Positions 31,113 through 40,080 are shown, numbered from the stretch's first letter. The stretch: DNA of 64,000 bases from Psychrobacter immobilis (GCF_904846065.1 NZ_CAJGZV010000001.1:2294001-2358000), one strand, 5' to 3'. Numbers and translations are program-made. Notes: generated by a model from the sequence alone, not told the origin.

Positions 31113-32510
31113 ATGAATCAAATAAATGCTTTGAGCCGTGCCATCGCGCTCGCCTTCTCTTCTTTAATCGCCGTTTCAGCACTTAGCGGCTGCGGGTCAT
31201 CAGATGATAGGAAAACACCAATCGTAGATTCAGAACACGACCACGACCATGGAGACGATCATGACCATGATGATGAATCTGCTGTCAGCACTGAAATGGA
31301 ACAAGGTCGTTTATTCATCACTGCAAAAGATGGCAGTCAAGCTTACATTTATAGCCTTGCTCAAGATAAAGTGATACAAACCCTACCTTTGACAGGTCAA
31401 GCCGATGCCGTACAAAGTAGTCCAGATGGTCATTACGCCGTCATCATGGATCGTACTAACAACGCGGTCAATTTTTATCATAGTGGGCTTGAGATTGAAA
31501 ACCATGGCGATCATGATCACCCATATGCTCGTGATGCGGCAAAAATGCCATTACAGCTAAACTATACCCGTCCTGTACATTTTCAAACTTTTGGAGAACA
31601 AGCAGGGCTGTTTTTTGACGGCTTAGGTGCGACAGGCAATCCCATAGAAAACCCTGTGCAAGAAGCTGGATTTGTACTTGTAACAGATACCGGTATAGCT
31701 GACGGTACACTGCCTTATCAAAAGCTTAATACCAGCATGCACGGTACAGCGGAACCTAGAGGCAATTATGTGATTGCCTCACAGCGTTATCAGACAACCG
31801 GTAGCTCACTGGCTGATACGCTCTCTGTATTTGAACAGCATGGTGATCACTATCATATAAGCCAAACCTTTGAGACAAAATGCATGGGGTTGCATGGCAG
31901 TGGCAGCATGACCGATTACAGCATCTTTGCCTGTAGCGATGGCGTTTTAAGCGTCAAACAAACCGGAGACATCTTCAGCGCCGAAAAAATCACCTACCCT
32001 ATTAGCTTAACCAATATGCAGTGTGACGGTACAAGTAGTAGTCCTGCTCGGATTGGCTCATTCATCACTAACCACCATCATAACTATGCCATTGGCAGCG
32101 CTTGCGGTCAGCCTTACCGTGTTGATCCTATCAGTAAAAACATGACACCGATTGTCTGGACAACAGACAGCCGTCGCCGTGTTGTCAGCTATGATTTTGA
32201 TGCCCACGGAGAGCATTTAATGCTACTCGATGATACTGGCAAGTTATACATACTGGATGTCGCACAAAATTATAAGCAAACCGCCGTATTAAATGTTTTC
32301 CCTAATGGCATCGAAGGCAAAGCGGTTCCCTCATTTATTGTTAACCCAAACACGAAAATGATTTATATGATGGATGACTCAAACCAGCAAATCATCGAAA
32401 TTGATGCTGAAGATGGTGAAATCGAGTCAAAAATAACACTGAATTTCACACCCTCTCATGTGACTTGGTTTGGTGTGAAAGCTGGGCATGATGATGAACA
32501 TAGCCATTAG
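31113..32510 (+). CDS. AztD-like periplasmic zinc chaperone lipoprotein
   Basis: 465 residues. A lipoprotein signal ends ALSGC (Cys27), followed at once by an Asp/His stretch (HDHDHGDDHDHDDE, about 43-56), then a WD40-like beta-propeller. The C-terminus ends in DDEHSH. AztD of Paracoccus is a soluble propeller that hands zinc to the AztABC importer; here the protein appears lipid-anchored and sits next to the outer-membrane receptor without AztABC genes. The assignment is by propeller pattern, His motif and context. It probably shares the Zur-regulated transcript. Confidence 0.8.
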   Translation: MNQINALSRAIALAFSSLIAVSALSGCGSSDDRKTPIVDSEHDHDHGDDHDHDDESAVSTEMEQGRLFITAKDGSQAYIYSLAQDKVIQTLPLTGQADAVQSSPDGHYAVIMDRTNNAVNFYHSGLEIENHGDHDHPYARDAAKMPLQLNYTRPVHFQTFGEQAGLFFDGLGATGNPIENPVQEAGFVLVTDTGIADGTLPYQKLNTSMHGTAEPRGNYVIASQRYQTTGSSLADTLSVFEQHGDHYHISQTFETKCMGLHGSGSMTDYSIFACSDGVLSVKQTGDIFSAEKITYPISLTNMQCDGTSSSPARIGSFITNHHHNYAIGSACGQPYRVDPISKNMTPIVWTTDSRRRVVSYDFDAHGEHLMLLDDTGKLYILDVAQNYKQTAVLNVFPNGIEGKAVPSFIVNPNTKMIYMMDDSNQQIIEIDAEDGEIESKITLNFTPSHVTWFGVKAGHDDEHSH

Positions 32511-32590
32511 CGCTTAGCACCTCATCTAATAAAGATAGTTTAATGACTGCTGACAGTAATTGGCTATTAAATATATTTATAAACGCTAGT

Positions 32591-32663
32591 ATTCAAGATA
32601 ACCCTTAATCCGACGCTTCTTAAATTCCGAAGCATCCGATTAAAGCGCTCGATGATCTTGAAT
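32591..32663. repeat. Long imperfect hairpin between the zinc and nitroreductase genes
   Basis: ATTCAAGAT (32591-32599) and ATCTTGAAT (32655-32663) form the outer arms, and TTAATCCGACGCTTC with its near complement the inner arms, around a short loop. An asymmetric bulge separates the two stems. No T tract follows. It may be a REP-like or miniature element, or the 3' end of the aztD-like transcript. Confidence 0.5.
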
Positions 32664-32762
32664 TCTTCTATAGGCATATCTTAAACAACTGGGCTAGTAG
32701 GATTTACTACATTAGTTATAGTCTGCTATAACATCATATTACCCCAGTTTATAATTATAAAA

Positions 32763-32809
32763 AAACCAATGAAACCGCTACGATATTTTCATAGCATTTT
32801 CATTGGTTA
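32763..32809 (-). terminator. Terminator of the nitroreductase-like gene
   Basis: Minus strand: ACCAATGAAAATGCTA pairs with TAGCGGTTTCATTGGT (imperfect) and the stem is followed by seven T residues. Confidence 0.75.
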
Positions 32810-32830
32810 TACGGTCTTTAACGCTAAAAA

Positions 32831-33442
32831 TTATTTACTGAATACTTTCATACGTTCATCAATTGGCTGAAACGCTTTATCGCCTGCTGGCTGCTCAATA
32901 GCGCCGAACACCATTTGCGCATTTAATTCCCAATCATCAGCGATGTCCCAAGCATCGGCAACTCTCTGATCGATGACAGGATTATAATGCTGCAAGTTAG
33001 CACCGATATCTAAACTCGCCAATGCCGTCCAAATTACATATTGATGCATCGCGCTGGTTTGATGTGCCCAGATTGGGAATTTATCCGCATATAAAGAGGC
33101 GGCTTCTTGCATGTTTCTCACGACGCCTTTGTCCTCGAAAAACAATACTGTACCCGCACCCGCTCTAAAGCCTGCAATTTTATCTTTAGTACCTTGGAAC
33201 TTCTCGTCATCGCCAACAATCACTTTGAGTGTCTCTTCAGTAATATCCCATAATTTTTCATGATCTTCACCGAATAACACCACGATACGCGTCGATTGTG
33301 AGTTAAAAGCGGATGGCGTATGCAAAACCGCATGCTCAACTAACTTAACGATTTCGTCATTTGATACTGGCAATTGATTGCTCAATGCATAGATAGAACG
33401 GCGCTTTTCTGCCAATTGTTGTAAGTCTTTTAGGTTTGACAT
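32831..33442 (-). CDS. Nitroreductase-family oxidoreductase (COG3560 type)
   Basis: 203 residues, typical for the short fatty-acid-repression-mutant-like branch of the nitroreductase fold. The FMN-contact start KRRSIYAL (about 14-21) and PSAFNSQSTRIVVL (about 43-56) are visible. It probably reduces nitro or quinone-like compounds with NAD(P)H; the true substrate is unknown. It is the last gene of a minus-strand run with two pirins. A good terminator follows. Confidence 0.82.
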   Translation of the reverse strand: MSNLKDLQQLAEKRRSIYALSNQLPVSNDEIVKLVEHAVLHTPSAFNSQSTRIVVLFGEDHEKLWDITEETLKVIVGDDEKFQGTKDKIAGFRAGAGTVLFFEDKGVVRNMQEAASLYADKFPIWAHQTSAMHQYVIWTALASLDIGANLQHYNPVIDQRVADAWDIADDWELNAQMVFGAIEQPAGDKAFQPIDERMKVFSK

Positions 33443-33508
33443 TGTTTTCTCCAGTGATTATTGATGAATTTAAGTAATTAAGAACTCAATTATAAAGCTA
33501 AATGGTAA

Positions 33509-34447
33509 TCAACCTTTAAAACCTTCAGGTAATTCAGGCGCTGGCAAACGTTTCATATCTGAATCGACATTACCAAAACGCTCATGACCATTATTCCAGT
33601 CGATAATAGATTGCTCAATCTCTGCTTTATTGTCCGCAACAAAGTTCCACCACAGTAGCACTTGGTTATTTAATGGTTCACCGCCGATAAACATCACACG
33701 TGTGCCTTTTTTAGCAACCAATTTAATGCTTTCGTTATTAGCAACATCACTATCGTGGAAACGAAAGAGTTGATCCTGCTTACATACCTTTCCTTCAGAT
33801 TCTGTCTCACCCTCTGAGACTAAGATGCCGTATTCAAAGCCTGGTTCTAAAGTGAGCGTCACCTCGCCATCTTGGGTAAAGTAAACGTCGATACCGACCA
33901 TTTTTGAGTATTGAATAGTAGGCGCTTCAAAATGCTTACCTGACACATTGGTATAACTACCGGTAGTCAGGATCATCTCGACATTATTCTCCGTCCAAGT
34001 TGGTAGCTTTGGATAATGATGAAAACCGCGTTCAATTTGTTGATCCGTCGGTAGCGCAATCCACAGCTGTATCATGCTGAGGGCACGGGCTGCGTCTGGT
34101 GAGCCGCCTGTATCTGGAAAGACGCTTTGTTCAGTATGACTAATACCTTGATTTAGACCAGTTCCTGCGGTCATGACGTTGACTTGGTTCTTGGTAATCA
34201 CTTGCTCGTTACCTAAGCTATCCTTGTGCAATACTTCGCCATTAAGCATCCAGCTAAAGGTTTGTAAGTTAATATGTGGATGGCGACCGACTTGCATACC
34301 TGATTCATCTGGACCAAATTCAGCAGGACCAGCGTGATCTAAAAAGCACCAGGCACCAATAGGCTGTTTTCCTTTATTAGGCAGCAAGCGTGCAATCGGA
34401 ATACCGCCGACATCAGCCATCCTTGGCTCTAGGGTTTGAATACTCAT
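33509..34447 (-). CDS. Pirin family protein
   Basis: 312 residues with a bicupin pirin fold. The N-terminal metal ligands are in HPHINLQTFSW (about 57-67), with AGTGLNQGISHTE (about 96-108) completing the site. Pirins are iron-binding cupins; some have quercetinase activity. C-terminal pirin domain at about 190-300. It follows a second, different pirin gene (about 28% shorter) on the same strand, 133 bases upstream. Confidence 0.9.
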   Translation of the reverse strand: MSIQTLEPRMADVGGIPIARLLPNKGKQPIGAWCFLDHAGPAEFGPDESGMQVGRHPHINLQTFSWMLNGEVLHKDSLGNEQVITKNQVNVMTAGTGLNQGISHTEQSVFPDTGGSPDAARALSMIQLWIALPTDQQIERGFHHYPKLPTWTENNVEMILTTGSYTNVSGKHFEAPTIQYSKMVGIDVYFTQDGEVTLTLEPGFEYGILVSEGETESEGKVCKQDQLFRFHDSDVANNESIKLVAKKGTRVMFIGGEPLNNQVLLWWNFVADNKAEIEQSIIDWNNGHERFGNVDSDMKRLPAPELPEGFKG

Positions 34448-34532
34448 CGTTCACCTCTTATTATAGATAGTTATAGATTATTGAATGCTCACTTATAAAT
34501 TACTACTACGTTTTTGTATGGATTAATACTGC

Positions 34533-34592
34533 TATTTAATATATAAGTGTTTGATACATTGTTATTTAATAAATAGGTATTTAATAAATAGG
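34533..34592. repeat. 15-bp tandem array across the stop codon of the YhhW-like gene
   Basis: TATTTAATAAATAGG occurs twice exactly (34563-34577, 34578-34592), with a diverged copy TATTTAATATATAAG at 34533-34547 and a weaker unit between them. The period is exactly 15. The copy nearest the gene contains its stop codon and last codons, so the duplication arose from the gene's 3' end. Confidence 0.8.
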
Positions 34593-35291
34593 CACTTCCA
34601 TTAACAGGACTCTAGCGTCCTCGCTCGCATCCATCGTGAAGCTTTTTGTATCTGAAATGCCAAGACCGTCACGAGTATCAAGCACATTGCCGTTGATAGT
34701 CACTTTACCCTCTAGTACCAAGACATAAACACCGTTATTGACGTCTTTTAAGTCATAAGTCTGGGTAACGCCTTTGTCAAAATGACCCATATGAAACCAA
34801 GCGTCCTGATGAATCCAAACCCCAACGTCGTCCGCGTTTGGCGATAGCACTTGGTTGAACTCATTAACTTTCATTTGCTCGTCCATACGCATTTGCTGAT
34901 AACGCGGTGTCACACCTATTTTATTGGGGATCACCCAAATTTGTAAAAACTTGACAGGCTCATTGGCATCGCCATTCATCTCGCTATGAGTAATACCTGT
35001 GCCCGCTGACATCACCTGAATCTCACCCGTTTCGATGATACCTTCGTTACCGATATTATCGCCATGAGCTAACTTCCCACTTAGAGGAATACTGATAATT
35101 TCCATATCGCGGTGTGAGTGCTGACCAAAGCCTTGACCGCCAATCACAAGATCATCGTTAATGACCCGCAGCGCGCCAAAGCCCATACGCTCAGGATTAT
35201 AATAATTGGAAAAGCTAAAAGTGTGACGGCTTTTAAGCCAGCCGTGATCGGCATTACCGCGAGAATCTGCTGCATGATAGATCGTTTTCAT
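34581..35291 (-). CDS. Pirin family protein, YhhW (quercetinase) type
   Basis: 236 residues, close in length and pattern to E. coli YhhW. The blocks SRHTFSFSNYYNPERMGFGALRV and FGQHSHRDMEI carry the first two His ligands (about 60 and 62), and GTGITHSEMN the third His and Glu. YhhW cleaves quercetin in vitro; its natural role is unclear. The spacer upstream, shared with the GNAT gene, contains a sequence nearly identical to that before the LysR gene at 37781. Confidence 0.9.
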   Translation of the reverse strand: MKTIYHAADSRGNADHGWLKSRHTFSFSNYYNPERMGFGALRVINDDLVIGGQGFGQHSHRDMEIISIPLSGKLAHGDNIGNEGIIETGEIQVMSAGTGITHSEMNGDANEPVKFLQIWVIPNKIGVTPRYQQMRMDEQMKVNEFNQVLSPNADDVGVWIHQDAWFHMGHFDKGVTQTYDLKDVNNGVYVLVLEGKVTINGNVLDTRDGLGISDTKSFTMDASEDARVLLMEVPIY

Positions 35292-35341
35292 AAGTTATCC
35301 TTTATTTTTAATTGGCTTGTTTAAGCTATGGTTCTATTATA

Positions 35342-35406
35342 ATTGTTGACCATATATAGATAAATAGTGATTATTACAATTGACTATTCTTGTTATTAGA
35401 ACAATA
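35342..35406. promoter_or_regulatory. Conserved regulatory sequence, copy 1 (YhhW-like/GNAT spacer)
   Basis: It aligns without gaps to 37702-37766, with about two thirds of positions identical. The best-conserved blocks are ATAGATAAA, GTGAT, TTCTT and TAGAACAAT. The right part is ATTCT-N7-AGAAC, an imperfect inverted repeat of LysR type. Orientation relative to the flanking minus and plus genes is the same in both copies. Confidence 0.7.
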
Positions 35407-35503
35407 GAATAAAGAATTTATACGATAATACTTTCGCTATGATAAATGTCAGATGCTATGATAATTTGGCGTATCCACTTCTAACTATAAAGAGAGAATA
35501 ATA

Positions 35504-35830
35504 ATGTCAAACCTACATACTACGCATTACGATGTGATCGATAACAAAAGCCAAAATCGCTTTGAGATTCATATTGATGATCAAATTGCCTTTGAAGACT
35601 ATGAGTTTTTTACCACATCCACAGGTGAAGAAGGTATTGAATATAAGCACACATTTGTGCCTGATTCGCTTAGTGGTCGTGGTATTGCAGGCTACTTAGT
35701 TAAGGTTATCTTAGATTGTGCAGCCGCTAGAAAACTGCGCGTAAAGCCAACTTGTCCTTATGTGAAGTCTTACATTGATAAGCATCCAGAATACCAAGCC
35801 AATTCGGTGTTTCATGGTGCGAAAGCCTAA
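35504..35830 (+). CDS. GNAT-like N-acetyltransferase (COG2388, YidJ/YjdJ type)
   Basis: 108 residues, a minimal GNAT fold. The acetyl-CoA loop region is LSGRGIAGYLV (about 64-74), followed by the family end motif CPYVKSYIDKHPEY (about 84-97). These small proteins have no settled substrate. AGAGAGAAT precedes the ATG. It is divergent from the YhhW-like pirin and shares its regulatory spacer. Confidence 0.88.
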   Translation: MSNLHTTHYDVIDNKSQNRFEIHIDDQIAFEDYEFFTTSTGEEGIEYKHTFVPDSLSGRGIAGYLVKVILDCAAARKLRVKPTCPYVKSYIDKHPEYQANSVFHGAKA

Positions 35831-35844
35831 GACAATATGCATAA

Positions 35845-35875
35845 AAAAAGCCATGATAAATCATCATGGCTTTTT
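35845..35875. terminator. Bidirectional terminator between the GNAT and YoaK-like genes
   Basis: AAAAAGCCATGAT and ATCATGGCTTTTT flank five bases. Tracts on both sides suit convergent genes. Confidence 0.92.
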
Positions 35876-35913
35876 ACGATTAATGACATTACTCAATAAC
35901 GGTAGAGCTTTTA

Positions 35914-36642
35914 TTAGCTAATATGCTGTAAGAACTCTGGATTACGCGCTAGTAGTGATAGGTACAGCACAGGAATGACAAATAAACCGACTGCCCAATA
36001 ACTGAGATTCACGTACAGTACCGCGCCGAGTAGCGCGCCAATCACAAAGCTGATAACCAATGCCGCGCTATGCCCTAATTTTTTGGCATTATCAGCGCTA
36101 CGGTTGGCAATATAATCTGACATACCAATACCCAGTTGGGTCGTATTGCCTGTCATTAATACCGTTGGACTCATGTGCTTGATGACTGTTTTACTAGCCG
36201 TATTACGAATAGCTAGCGCTGTTAAACCTAGACCACCAGTGATGGCGACGGTAATATCTCCAGCCTCAGTGAAAGGTTGAAAGGACAATCCTGCTATCAT
36301 AAAGGCGGTCAAAAATAGTGCTTCTGCCAAAAATAAATGACTGAGTACTAACGTTTGCTTCCGGCTTTTATCAATGTATATTTTGGTAATAACCACCGTT
36401 ACTATAAAAAGTGGCACCGATGCCAGCTTGATCCATAAGCCATCTTCACCTTTAACCAAACCGCTACCAGCCAGTACTAAGTTACCCGTGACATGAGCGG
36501 TAAAAAAGCCAAATAAAGTGATAAAGCCAATGGTATCAATCGCCCCACCAACTATCGTTAATAGTATAGGCGCTTGATAGCGTTGCCAGAAGCTTGATGT
36601 CTTACGATCTAGAGTGTTGTTATCAGCGACAGCTTTAGGCAC
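35914..36642 (-). CDS. DUF1275 (YoaK-like) membrane protein
   Basis: 242 residues from GTG at 36642, which has AGGGA six bases upstream and overlaps the stop of the FMN reductase gene by eight bases; a longer TTG start at 36666 would lengthen the overlap. Six membrane segments follow; the family signature GGAIDTIGFITLFGFFTAHVTGN spans about residues 31-53. Function of DUF1275 is unknown. Translational overlap with the reductase gene indicates one operon. Confidence 0.85.
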   Translation of the reverse strand: MPKAVADNNTLDRKTSSFWQRYQAPILLTIVGGAIDTIGFITLFGFFTAHVTGNLVLAGSGLVKGEDGLWIKLASVPLFIVTVVITKIYIDKSRKQTLVLSHLFLAEALFLTAFMIAGLSFQPFTEAGDITVAITGGLGLTALAIRNTASKTVIKHMSPTVLMTGNTTQLGIGMSDYIANRSADNAKKLGHSAALVISFVIGALLGAVLYVNLSYWAVGLFVIPVLYLSLLARNPEFLQHIS

Positions 36643-37189
36643 TGGTATTCCCTGCAAAATCCACAAAATCAGTCACAAAGCGCTGTAAGAATTTCTGTGT
36701 GCGCGGGCTAACACTGCCATCATCATTTAAGCTGTCAGTTGCACGACTTAAATGAATTTCAGGATCAATCATCATTTGTGCCGAGAGCATTTGCATGCTT
36801 TTTCTGACATCAAGGCCACTATTGATACCGCCGAAACTGCCTGGCGAGGCCGTCACTACCGCAACTTTTTTATGGGTCCACACGCTTTCTTTATAAGGGC
36901 GCGAGCCGATATCGATGACGTTTTTTAGGGCAGCAGGCATGGTTCGATTATGCTCTGGCGTGACAATCAATACCGCATCGGCTGCTTTAAGCTGTTTACG
37001 GACACGCTCATAGCTGTCAATGGTCGTGTCATCATAATCTTGATTATAAACAGGCAAATCCGCAATGTGTACTTCTTCTATCACTACGTTCTCAGGCATT
37101 TGCGATACCATAAGCTCTGCAAATTTACGATTGATAGATTCTTTTCGCAAGCTTCCAATAATTAAAACGATGTTTAGGGATGCGCTCAT
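36635..37189 (-). CDS. NADPH-dependent FMN reductase family protein
   Basis: 184 residues of flavodoxin-like fold. The phosphate loop is GSLRKESINRKF (about 12-23), and TPEHNRTMPAALKNVID (about 77-93) is the usual second flavin block. Members reduce FMN, quinones or azo compounds. It lies between doxX and the YoaK-like gene, transcribed in the same direction, so probably under the same LysR-controlled promoter. Confidence 0.9.
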   Translation of the reverse strand: MSASLNIVLIIGSLRKESINRKFAELMVSQMPENVVIEEVHIADLPVYNQDYDDTTIDSYERVRKQLKAADAVLIVTPEHNRTMPAALKNVIDIGSRPYKESVWTHKKVAVVTASPGSFGGINSGLDVRKSMQMLSAQMMIDPEIHLSRATDSLNDDGSVSPRTQKFLQRFVTDFVDFAGNTSA

Positions 37190-37242
37190 AGCGGCTCCTT
37201 GATTATGATGATAAGACGATATTTTCTAAGCCATTTACTTTA

Positions 37243-37635
37243 CTATATTCTGCGATGATTATTGTTATCGATTGAATAAGCACCTGCTCCATGAGCAAAT
37301 ATCATCAAGAAACCACCCGCCATCGCAATGTTTTTCATGAAAGGGTTCATCTGTGATTCATCTATCCAGAACTGATGGAAAATCAGCGCTGATATAATAT
37401 TGAATCCAACGAGTAAAATAGCAACGAAACGCGCTTTAAAACCAAAGAGAATAGCGAGGCCGCCGAAAAGTTCAACCGCGATAACCAGCGGCAATAACAT
37501 TCCAGGCACACCCATTGATTCCATATAACCTTGAGTGGCCGCGTAGCCGGTAATTTTAGTAAAGCCTGAAAAGATAAAAATCATTGATAAAAACAGGCGT
37601 CCAATTGGCGCGCTAAGCTCTTGTAATTTGTCCAT
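37243..37635 (-). CDS. DoxX family membrane protein
   Basis: 130 residues with four membrane segments. The family block GRLFLSMIFIFSGFTKI is at about 12-28 and GGLAILFGFKARFVAILL at about 58-75. DoxX proteins take part in redox homeostasis at the membrane, in some bacteria with superoxide dismutase; substrate unknown here. It is divergent from the LysR gene with the conserved regulatory sequence between them. Confidence 0.88.
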   Translation of the reverse strand: MDKLQELSAPIGRLFLSMIFIFSGFTKITGYAATQGYMESMGVPGMLLPLVIAVELFGGLAILFGFKARFVAILLVGFNIISALIFHQFWIDESQMNPFMKNIAMAGGFLMIFAHGAGAYSIDNNNHRRI

Positions 37636-37701
37636 AAGTATTCTCCAATAATAGTTTGGTTTTTTTTAAATTTTATTTGATTATGCGATGGTCTTATTGT
37701 A

Positions 37702-37766
37702 TTCGTTGCTTATGCATAGATAAACCGTGATAATTGCAAATGTAAGTTCTTATTTGTAGAACAATT
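37702..37766. promoter_or_regulatory. Conserved regulatory sequence, copy 2 (DoxX/LysR spacer)
   Basis: The partner of 35342-35406. Here the right part is a perfect inverted repeat GTTCT-N7-AGAAC, which includes a T-N11-A core typical of LysR sites. It lies just upstream of the AAGGAG of the LysR gene, where an autoregulatory site is expected. Confidence 0.72.
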
Positions 37767-37780
37767 AAGGAGTGGTTTAC

Positions 37781-38686
37781 ATGGGACAGTTAGAAGATAT
37801 GGCAATGTTTGTGCGTGTTGTCGAAGCAGGCAGTATTAACAAAGCCGCAGAACAACTGAACATCGCAAAATCTGCGGTAAGCCGGCGTTTAAAGGATTTA
37901 GAGACGCGCTTGGGCAGTCAACTGATTAGCCGAACCACGCGTCAATCAAACTTAACCCAAGCCGGTGAGCAGTATTATCAAAAGGTGCACCATATACTCA
38001 GTGAAGTAGATGCGCTGAATGAAGAGACGAGTGGTACTCCGACGCGTATCGAAGGGACATTAAAGATGACTGCACCATTATCCTTCGGTTTGATGCATTT
38101 AAACGATGTTATTGATGAATACGCCAATAAGCATCCTGATTTAAAGTTTGAGCTGGATTTTTCTGATCGGCATACTGATTTGATTGAGGAAGGGTTTGAA
38201 TTAGCGATTCGGATTAGAGAGTTGCAAGATTCCAGTTATCAAGCCAAACGTCTGGCGCTGATTCGTTACACCTTATGTGCCAGTCCTGAATATCTGACTA
38301 GAGCGGGCACGCCAGAAACCATAGAAGATTTGGCCAAACATGAGTTTTTACAATACGGTCTGAGTAAATCTAGCATGCTTGAGCTGATAGACGAGCAAGG
38401 TAAGAAGCATCAAGTCGCTATTAATTCAAAAATAAAAGTCAATAACGGGGACTTTTTGCGGGAGATGGCGGTAAAAGGGCACGGTATTGCTTTTTTACCC
38501 AATTTTATCACTTATAAAACCTTAGTCAGTGGTGAGCTGGTGCCCATTATGCAGCAGTATCAATTGCCCACTTTAAACGCTTATGCGGTCTACCCGAAAA
38601 ATCGATTTTTGTCGCAGCGTTGCCGTTATCTTATTGATTTTATTGCCAAGCGTTTTGGTGATAATCCGTACTGGGATAAGTTTTGA
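37781..38686 (+). CDS. LysR-family transcriptional regulator
   Basis: 301 residues from the ATG at 37781, chosen because AAGGAG lies eight bases upstream; a GTG at 37772 would overlap that site. The N-terminal helix-turn-helix reads AGSINKAAEQLNIAKSAVS (about 17-35); the effector domain fills about 90-295. It is divergent from doxX, the normal layout for a LysR regulator and its target. The shared site upstream of the YhhW-like pirin suggests a wider regulon. Effector unknown. Confidence 0.93.
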   Translation: MGQLEDMAMFVRVVEAGSINKAAEQLNIAKSAVSRRLKDLETRLGSQLISRTTRQSNLTQAGEQYYQKVHHILSEVDALNEETSGTPTRIEGTLKMTAPLSFGLMHLNDVIDEYANKHPDLKFELDFSDRHTDLIEEGFELAIRIRELQDSSYQAKRLALIRYTLCASPEYLTRAGTPETIEDLAKHEFLQYGLSKSSMLELIDEQGKKHQVAINSKIKVNNGDFLREMAVKGHGIAFLPNFITYKTLVSGELVPIMQQYQLPTLNAYAVYPKNRFLSQRCRYLIDFIAKRFGDNPYWDKF

Positions 38687-39025
38687 TAAGCACTTACGGC
38701 TCAACATTTAACGGACAAGCTTAAATGATCACTATACCTGCTATCAATAATATAAGTACCCGCGATCCCAATGAACCATATCGGGCATCAACAACGCTTG
38801 AGTTATTGACCTCTACCATCAAATCCGTAGACTTAAACATAGGATAATATTGATCTTAATAGGTACAAATACGATACTGAATATATTTCTAAGATTTTGC
38901 CCTTCTCTCCCGAAATGGATATTGAATTTCCTATATAATGTGAGCCATCTCTTTATTGATAACCCCTTTAATTTAGGCTTTTTTCTTAGTAAAAAAATGC
39001 TTCTTATCAGGTAAAACGGTGCTTT
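38687..39025. other. Spacer between the LysR and RluF-like genes
   Basis: No recognised gene. A 39-residue minus frame with a membrane segment (38721-38840) is listed with low confidence. The AT-rich end, around 38930-39020, should hold the rluF promoter. Confidence 0.4.
38721..38840 (-). CDS. Possible one-segment membrane peptide, unknown
   Basis: 39 codons; the N-terminal half is polar and the last 15 residues (SRVLILLIAGIVII) form one membrane segment, as in small bacterial membrane peptides. There is no convincing ribosome binding site. It may be chance. Confidence 0.2.
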   Translation of the reverse strand: MFKSTDLMVEVNNSSVVDARYGSLGSRVLILLIAGIVII

Positions 39026-40012
39026 ATGTTTAACGCTTCCTCAACTCGTTTAAATAAATACATCAGCGAAAGCGGTATTTGCTCCAGGCGAGACGCTGAC
39101 CGCTTTGTTGAACAAGGTAATGTATACATCAATGGTAAGCGTGCTCAAGTAGGCGATCAAGTGGTTGCTGGAGATACGGTAAAAGTCAACGGGCAACTCA
39201 TTGAGCCGCGAGAGGCGGATGATTTTGTGTTTATTGTCTTGAATAAACCCGTGGGTATTGTGAGCACTACAGAAGCTTCAGAAAAAGATAATATCGTTGA
39301 TTTCGTTCGACATAGTACACGTATTTTTCCGATTGGACGTTTGGATAAAGACTCTCAAGGTTTAATCTTTTTGACCAGTAATGGTGATCTGGTTAATAAG
39401 GTACTTCGTGCTGGTAATAACCACGAGAAAGAATATTTGGTGACAGTGAACAAGCCGATAACAGATAGTTTTATTGAAGGTTTAGCTGGTGGCGTGCCAA
39501 TGCTTGGGAAGATGACCAAGAAATGCCCAGTTACTAAGGTGGCACCCACGGTGTTTAACATCACGCTAGTGCAGGGTTTAAACCGTCAAATTCGTCGTAT
39601 GTGTGAGCATTTTGGCTATGAAGTGGTGAAGCTTGAGCGTACGCGGATTATGAATGTCAGTCTTAAAGGTACTCCCGTTGGAGATTGGCGAGATTTAACC
39701 GAAAAAGAGTTGTCTGTTTTACTTAAGTCCATAGAAGGTTCTTCTTCAGATGCCAGTAATCCGGGCAAGAAATCTCGTAATGCGCCACGAAAAAATGCTC
39801 GTACTGATGATTCATCAAAGACAAAAACGTCTTCGAAATCAGCGGGGGCAGCAAAGGGCAATAAAAAACACGCCAAGGATGATGCTAGAAAACCAGCGGG
39901 TTCTAAAGGTAAAGATAGACGTCCTTTTGGTAATGGCAAGAAGGCTGTGGGCAATGGCAAACCTGCTACAAATGGTAAGCGCCCTGCAAAAGGTCGAAGT
40001 TCTAAGCGGTAG
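39026..40012 (+). CDS. rluF: RluF-like 23S rRNA pseudouridine synthase
   Basis: 328 residues: an S4 RNA-binding domain (about 5-60), then the RsuA/RluB-F catalytic domain with the active Asp107 in [12 protein letters not shown] and the RluF-like block [17 protein letters not shown] (about 186-202). After about residue 240 comes a Lys/Ser/Gly-rich basic tail of about 85 residues, probably an RNA-binding extension. RluF modifies U2604 in 23S rRNA in E. coli. Monocistronic with a clear terminator. Confidence 0.88.
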   Translation: MFNASSTRLNKYISESGICSRRDADRFVEQGNVYINGKRAQVGDQVVAGDTVKVNGQLIEPREADDFVFIVLNKPVGIVSTTEASEKDNIVDFVRHSTRIFPIGRLDKDSQGLIFLTSNGDLVNKVLRAGNNHEKEYLVTVNKPITDSFIEGLAGGVPMLGKMTKKCPVTKVAPTVFNITLVQGLNRQIRRMCEHFGYEVVKLERTRIMNVSLKGTPVGDWRDLTEKELSVLLKSIEGSSSDASNPGKKSRNAPRKNARTDDSSKTKTSSKSAGAAKGNKKHAKDDARKPAGSKGKDRRPFGNGKKAVGNGKPATNGKRPAKGRSSKR

Positions 40013-40080
40013 CAGTATCGCGACTATAGATTGATGGTTAATGGTTAACTAATTAAGACAGCTGATAAGAAATACTGCAC

